Shown here one piece after another: positions 5,667 to 10,201 of a stretch of DNA of 10,201 nt. This DNA comes from JBBQZL01 sp038207745 (lineage in GTDB: Bacteria; Actinomycetota; Thermoleophilia; Solirubrobacterales; 70-9). Below the pieces are notes generated by a model. That model made no database searches and was not told where the DNA came from. It was given only the letters and a program-made list of their open reading frames with translations. The translations under genes were made by a program, and so were the position numbers. The DNA lies in the NCBI GenBank assembly GCA_038207745.1, contig JBBQZL010000092.1, forward strand, positions 1-10,201, given 5' to 3'. The first letter of the stretch is position 1. Each line of letters begins with the position of its first letter.

Positions 5667-7460
5667 ATGAGGCTTCCGGAAAATGACAGTGGGGTATTGG
5701 ACGAGCGCAGATTGCGCGAGTTGATCGAGGTTGGACGCGGGCTGCTGGCCGAGCTCGACCCGGAGGCCGTGCTGACCCGGGTCCTCGAAGTCGCCTGCAA
5801 TCTCACCGGTGCGCGGTATGCGGCCCTCGGAGTGCTGGACGCCGACCGGCACGGGCTGGAGCGATTCATCACCCGCGGCATCGACGAGGAGGAAAAGCGG
5901 GCGATCGGAAACCTGCCCCGCGGGCGCGGGGTGCTCGGGCTTCTGATCGAGGAGCCCACGCCGCTGCGACTGGGCAACGTCGGCGACCATCCCCGGTCAT
6001 ACGGATTTCCCCCGGGTCACCCGCCGATGGCCAACTTTCTCGGCGTCCCGGTCGTGATCCGGGGACGCGCCTGGGGCAACCTCTACCTGACCGAAAAGGC
6101 CGGCGGGGACTTTGACGAGGCAGACGAGCAGTCGGCCCTGGTCCTTGCCGAGTGGACCGCGATAGCAGTTGACAATGCCCGCCTGTACCACAACGTCGAA
6201 GAGCAGCGCGACAACCTCGAACGTGCGGTCCGCAACCTCGAGTCGACCAGCGAGATCGCCCATGCGGTCGGAGGTGAAACCGATCTCAGCCGGATCCTGG
6301 AGACGATCGTCAAGCGGGGACGTGCCCTGGTGGGGGCACGTTCGCTCCTGATCCTGCTCGAGGACCGTGATCAGCTGCGGATTGCGGCCGCAGCCGGCGA
6401 GTTTGATCTTGACCCGAAGATGCGCCTCCCGGTTCTGGGCTCGGCGCCGGGCAGGGTGTTCAAGGCCCGCCACGCCGCGCGCATCCGCAACCTGAATCAG
6501 AGCCTTGTGGAGCAGCCCCTCAGCCAGGGCACCGGTGCTGCGGCGTTGATGGTTCCGCTGATCTTTCGCGGCCGCCCGGTCGGCGTTCTGGTCGCGCTCG
6601 ACCCGCTGGGACGCGACATCGAGTTCAGCGACGAGGACGAGCAGATGCTGGGATCGTTTGCCGCAAGCGCCGCGACTGCCGTCGCGATGGCCCAATCCGT
6701 CGCCGAGGACAAGGTGCGAAACAGCATCGAGGCTGCTGAACTCGAGCGCGGACGCTGGGCTCGCGAGCTTCACGACGAGGCCCTGCAGAGCATGGGTGGA
6801 ATACGGGTGCTGATCTCCACCGCCCGCCGGATTTCAACTGATCACAAGACCGACGATCTACTTGCCCAGACTCTCGACCGGGTTGACCACACGATCGCCG
6901 AGATGAGACGACTGATCGCCGACCTGCGACCTGCGACCCTGGATGAGCTCGGCCTTGCGACTGCGCTTGAGGCATTGATCGAGCGGCTGACCTGGGGCGA
7001 GGTGCTCGACGTCAGGCTCGATGTTGATCTCGACTTTGATGCCGGTCGTCAACCAACCCGCCTGCTCGGCCAGATCGAGGACACGGTCTACAGGCTCGTC
7101 CAGGAGGCGCTCAACAACGCAGCGAGACACTCCGGCACCGACCAGGCCTCCGTCGAGGTTGCCGAATCCGGCGAGGACATCCTGGTGCGCGTCGAGGACG
7201 AGGGTCGCGGTTTCACGACGGCTGATGTGACTGAGGGCTTCGGGCTCCTGGGCATGCGCGAGCGGGTTGAGCTGGCGGGCGGATCGCTGGTTGTCACGAG
7301 TGTGCCCGGCGAGGGGACCTCGATCACCGCCACGCTGCCGGCCCGCCATCGAGTCGAGAACCAGGCGAAAGAGCCGAGACCTGCTGGTGATCAGACAACG
7401 GACGCTAAGTTGAGTCCGGGCGACAGCGAGTTCGGCAACCGCGCCGCAGGGGGGCCCTGA
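5667..7460 (+). CDS. GAF-GAF sensor histidine kinase, DevS/DosT-like, possible haem sensor
   Basis: A cytoplasmic kinase with no membrane segments, 597 residues from ATG 5667. GAF-A is about 16-174, with GFPPGHPPMANFLGVPV and LYLTEK. Its H118 (codon 6018) and Y140 (codon 6084) have the same 22-residue spacing and surroundings as haem ligand His149 and distal Tyr171 of M. tuberculosis DevS. GAF-B is about 196-345. The HisKA_3 dimerisation domain has ARELHDEALQ with phospho-acceptor H369. The HATPase domain has QEALNNAARH (N483, N484), DEGRGF at 511-516 and GFGLLGM at 524-530. A polar tail of about 35 residues follows. It should phosphorylate the divergent NarL-type regulator in response to a gas, redox or other GAF ligand. 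The start is uncertain: in-frame GTG 5571, ATG 5628 and ATG 5640 exist without clear ribosome binding sites, and GTG 5571 would make the inverted repeat coding. The stop overlaps the ATPase gene. Confidence 0.9.
   Translation: MRLPENDSGVLDERRLRELIEVGRGLLAELDPEAVLTRVLEVACNLTGARYAALGVLDADRHGLERFITRGIDEEEKRAIGNLPRGRGVLGLLIEEPTPLRLGNVGDHPRSYGFPPGHPPMANFLGVPVVIRGRAWGNLYLTEKAGGDFDEADEQSALVLAEWTAIAVDNARLYHNVEEQRDNLERAVRNLESTSEIAHAVGGETDLSRILETIVKRGRALVGARSLLILLEDRDQLRIAAAAGEFDLDPKMRLPVLGSAPGRVFKARHAARIRNLNQSLVEQPLSQGTGAAALMVPLIFRGRPVGVLVALDPLGRDIEFSDEDEQMLGSFAASAATAVAMAQSVAEDKVRNSIEAAELERGRWARELHDEALQSMGGIRVLISTARRISTDHKTDDLLAQTLDRVDHTIAEMRRLIADLRPATLDELGLATALEALIERLTWGEVLDVRLDVDLDFDAGRQPTRLLGQIEDTVYRLVQEALNNAARHSGTDQASVEVAESGEDILVRVEDEGRGFTTADVTEGFGLLGMRERVELAGGSLVVTSVPGEGTSITATLPARHRVENQAKEPRPAGDQTTDAKLSPGDSEFGNRAAGGP
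7448..7454 (+). promoter_or_regulatory. Shine-Dalgarno-like run before the ATPase
   Basis: AGGGGGG in the last kinase codons precedes the proposed CTG start at 7457. The spacing (2-4 nt) is shorter than ideal, but it is the only purine-rich site near the reading-frame opening. Confidence 0.4.
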
Positions 7461-10201
7461 CCGACCGCACCCCGACAGACGGAATTGCTCCGGCGCTCGA
7501 CCCCAACGAGCGGATTGACCTGCTGTTGCGCGACCTGCGCGCCTCGCGGGACGGACTCTCGGAGCGCGAGGCCGAGCGCCGTCTCCTGACCGACGGTCCG
7601 AATCAGCTGACTCGCCGTGGCGGGCGACGTTGGCCGGCTGAGTTGGCGCGTCAGTTCACCCATCCCCTGGCGCTCCTCCTCTGGGGCGCAGCCGTGCTCG
7701 CTGCCGTGGGGGGAATCGTCGCCGTGGCAATCGCCGTGGTCGTCGTCATATTTGCCAACGCGGGGTTTGCCTTTGCCCAGGAGCAACAGGCCGAGCGGGC
7801 CGTGGAGGCGCTTCGCGAGTTTCTGCCGTCCCATGCCAGGGTGCTGCGCGACGGCCTGGCCAGGCAGATCGAGTCCGCCCGGTTGGTCACCGGCGATGTC
7901 CTCCTGATCGAGGAGGGCGACCAGATCTCGGCCGACGCGCGATTGATAGAGGGCGCGATCGAGGTCGACCTTTCGACGCTTACCGGCGAGTCCGTGACCG
8001 CGGCGCGGTCGGCAGACATCGTCGAGACCGGAAGATCGCTGATCCACTCTCGAGATCTTGTCTTCAGCGGCACCGGCTGCACCGGCGGCGAGGCGAGGGG
8101 GCTGGTCTTTGCGACAGGCGCACAAACCGAACTGGGCCGTATCGCCGCCCTCTCCGAGCGGGCGGAAACGGAGGAGAGCCCGCTCGAGCGACAGGTGCGT
8201 CGCGTCGCATGGCTGATCGCAGGGATCGCCGTCATCTGCGGCATTGCCTTCATCCCGATCGCCACACTGGTCGCCGGGCTCTCGCTGAGTGATGCGCTCG
8301 TCTTCGCGATCGGGCTGATCGTCGGCAACGTCCCCGAGGGTCTGCTCCCCGTAATCACCCTGGCCCTCGCGGTCGGGGTACGCGGCCTGGTCCGGCAGGA
8401 TGCCGTCGTCAAGCGCCTCAGCGCCGTCGAGACACTCGGATCCACCGATGTCATCTGCACCGACAAGACCGGCACCCTGACCCAGAACCGGATGCAGGTG
8501 ACCCGGGTCTGGACCGCCGGCCGTGACCTCGACCTCGAGGGAGATGCCGATCTCCAGCTTGCCGATATCCCGGTCACAGGGCGGCTGGCCGATGCGATCG
8601 CCGCCTGCAACAACGTTCACCGGGGCGACGACGGCGAACCGAGGGGTGACTCCACGGAACTCGCGATGCTGAAGGCGGCCGGCCGCTTTGGGGCCAGATC
8701 GGCGGGCGCCGATGCGGACGGCCGGAGGGCAGGCGGTCCGAAGGCTGCGGATCGCATCAAGGAGTTCCACTTCGACCCCGTCCTGAAGCTGATGTCGACG
8801 GTCGACGGGCACGGCGACTCGCTGACCCTCCACACAAAGGGGGCGCCGGAGTCGGTCCTGCCACTCTGCCGCCGACTTGCCGGAGCGGATGGCGTGGCGG
8901 CGCCGCTGGAGCCGGACAGGCGCGCCGAGATCGAGGAGATTGTCGACGGATACGCGAGCCAGGGTCTGCGCGTGCTGGCGGTCGCCGACCGACCGCTGGG
9001 CGTCATCGCGCCGGAGGAGCGAGGCGATGCCGAGCGCGATCTGGTCCTGCTGGGACTTGTTGCAATGCACGATCCACCCCGTGAAGAGGTCGCCCTCGCC
9101 GTCGCCCGCTGCCACAGGGCCGGGATCCGGATCATCGTGGTGACCGGCGACCACGGCCTCACCGCTGCGGCGATCGCCCGGCAGATCGGGATCGCCCGTG
9201 GCGAGCCGAAGGTGGTGACCGAGGAGCAACTCGACGCGATGAGCGAGCCGGAGCTCGACCGGCTGCTGGAGGGCCATGAGGAGCTGATCTTCGCCCGCAC
9301 GACGCCAGAGGCGAAGCTGCGGATCGCCGACGCGCTTCGCGCGGCGGGTCACGTGGTCGCGATGACCGGTGATGGCGTCAACGATGCCCCCGCCCTTCGC
9401 CGGGCCGACATCGGCGTCGCGATGGGGCGCTCCGGCACCGACGTCGCCCGCGAGGCGGCGACGATCATCCTCACCGACGACAACTTCGCGACGATCGTTG
9501 CCGCCGTCGCGGCCGGCCGGCAGATCTACGACAACATCCGGAAGTTCATCGTCTACATCTTCGCCCACACAACGCCGGAGGTGGTGCCCTTTCTCGTCTT
9601 CGCACTTGCCGGCGGCGCCGTGCCCCTCCCCCTCACGATTCTGCAGCTGCTCGCCTTCGACGTCGGCACCGAGACGCTCCCCGCGCTTGCCCTCGGCCGG
9701 GAGCGCGCCGAACCCGGGATCATGGACCGCCCACCACGACCGAAGTCCCAGAACATCGTCACCAAGGCGATGCTTGTCCGGGCCTGGCTCTTCCTTGGCC
9801 TGATCGCGGCGATCCTGCAGATGGGCGCCTTCTTCTACGTCTTGCTGCGCTCGGGATGGCAACCCGGAGATCCGACCGGCGCCGGGGATCAGTACCACCA
9901 CGCCTATCAACAGGCGACAACGATGACCTTTCTCTCGATGGTCGTCGCCCAGATCGGCGCCGCATTCGCCTCACGCACAGAGCGAGCCTCCCTGCGATCG
10001 ATCGGCGTCTTCAGCAATCCGCTGCTGCTCTGGGGTATCGCCTTCGAGCTTGTCCTCAGCGCGATCTTCGTCTACACGCCGTTCTTCCAGGATGTGCTCG
10101 GCACCGCGGCCCTTCCCGCCAAGGACCTGCTCATTCTCCTCCCCTTCCCCTTCATCGTCTGGGGAGCAGACGAACTGCGCCGCTACCTGATCCGGCGGGG
10201 C
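7457..10201 (+). CDS. P-type cation ATPase, Na,K-ATPase-like P2 group (3' end cut by window)
   Basis: An integral-membrane ion pump, 915 residues visible with no stop to the window end. An N-terminal cation-ATPase domain is followed by M1/M2 (about 62-95), the actuator loop with TGES at 176-179, M3/M4 with VPEGLLP (E294), the phosphorylation motif DKTGTLT (D336), the nucleotide-binding KGAPE at 461-465, TGDH at 563-566, and hinge TGDGVNDAP at 637-645. M5 has TPEVVPFLVF (E708) and M6 FDVGTETLPA (D735, E739), then M7-M10 to FPFIVWGADELRRYLIRRG, which resembles the very end of Na,K-ATPase. Only a few residues are missing. M4-M6 look more like Na,K-ATPase (P2C) than Ca pumps; the transported ion is unknown. 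The frame opens after TAA 7406-7408; CTG 7457 in a CTGA overlap with the kinase stop gives a natural leader (TDRTPTDG). TTG 7526 would cut into the N-terminal domain. Confidence 0.92.
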   Translation, partial: MTDRTPTDGIAPALDPNERIDLLLRDLRASRDGLSEREAERRLLTDGPNQLTRRGGRRWPAELARQFTHPLALLLWGAAVLAAVGGIVAVAIAVVVVIFANAGFAFAQEQQAERAVEALREFLPSHARVLRDGLARQIESARLVTGDVLLIEEGDQISADARLIEGAIEVDLSTLTGESVTAARSADIVETGRSLIHSRDLVFSGTGCTGGEARGLVFATGAQTELGRIAALSERAETEESPLERQVRRVAWLIAGIAVICGIAFIPIATLVAGLSLSDALVFAIGLIVGNVPEGLLPVITLALAVGVRGLVRQDAVVKRLSAVETLGSTDVICTDKTGTLTQNRMQVTRVWTAGRDLDLEGDADLQLADIPVTGRLADAIAACNNVHRGDDGEPRGDSTELAMLKAAGRFGARSAGADADGRRAGGPKAADRIKEFHFDPVLKLMSTVDGHGDSLTLHTKGAPESVLPLCRRLAGADGVAAPLEPDRRAEIEEIVDGYASQGLRVLAVADRPLGVIAPEERGDAERDLVLLGLVAMHDPPREEVALAVARCHRAGIRIIVVTGDHGLTAAAIARQIGIARGEPKVVTEEQLDAMSEPELDRLLEGHEELIFARTTPEAKLRIADALRAAGHVVAMTGDGVNDAPALRRADIGVAMGRSGTDVAREAATIILTDDNFATIVAAVAAGRQIYDNIRKFIVYIFAHTTPEVVPFLVFALAGGAVPLPLTILQLLAFDVGTETLPALALGRERAEPGIMDRPPRPKSQNIVTKAMLVRAWLFLGLIAAILQMGAFFYVLLRSGWQPGDPTGAGDQYHHAYQQATTMTFLSMVVAQIGAAFASRTERASLRSIGVFSNPLLLWGIAFELVLSAIFVYTPFFQDVLGTAALPAKDLLILLPFPFIVWGADELRRYLIRRG

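Noticed and set aside
5997..6773. 258-codon minus-strand frame opposite the kinase
   Set aside because: It is antisense to the conserved GAF domains, and its product matches no family I recognise.
1..10201. tRNA, rRNA, CRISPR arrays, insertion sequences or phage genes
   Set aside because: I found no repeat-spacer arrays, transposase motifs, terminal repeats or RNA gene signatures; nearly all bases are in six housekeeping- or stress-type genes.

Overview
The window holds six protein-coding genes packed almost wall to wall in GC-rich DNA, on both strands. The first gene is cut at its 5' end and the last runs off the right edge. High GC, non-ATG starts (TTG, GTG, probably CTG), a kinase close to mycobacterial DevS/DosT, an alcohol dehydrogenase close to Rhodococcus ADH-A and a TreT-type trehalose synthase suggest a high-GC actinobacterium. 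A deep-branching soil lineage such as Thermoleophilia is a guess; no rRNA or tRNA is present to test it.

Layout. (1) 1-2234 (+): phosphoenolpyruvate synthase, lacking its first 20-odd residues. It overlaps by 4 nt with (2) 2231-3271 (+): a zinc- and NAD-dependent secondary alcohol dehydrogenase. (3) 3317-4756 (-): TreT-like trehalose glycosyltransferring synthase, convergent with the dehydrogenase, preceded on its own strand by (4) 4813-5478 (-): a NarL/LuxR-type response regulator. (5) About 5667-7460 (+): a GAF-GAF-HisKA_3-HATPase sensor kinase, divergent from the regulator. (6) 7457-10201 (+): a P-type cation ATPase of the Na,K-ATPase-like P2 group. It overlaps the kinase stop by 4 nt, probably starts at CTG, and is complete except for its last few residues. 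This ATPase lies under a misleading 839-codon open frame on the other strand.

How the parts may work together. The kinase's first GAF domain keeps the His (H118 here) and Tyr (Y140) matching the haem ligand and distal Tyr of M. tuberculosis DevS/DosS, so it may sense O2, NO, CO or redox state. Kinase-ATPase and regulator-TreT form two divergent units around a roughly 190-bp regulatory gap. That gap carries a perfect 8-bp inverted repeat and a good -10 box for the kinase. PEP synthase, an alcohol dehydrogenase, a cation ATPase and a DevRS-type pair also occur together in the DosR/OsdR dormancy regulons of Mycobacterium and Streptomyces. The inferred theme is survival under hypoxia or stasis: redox disposal by the dehydrogenase, PEP recovery, trehalose protection and ion homeostasis under one haem-based two-component system.
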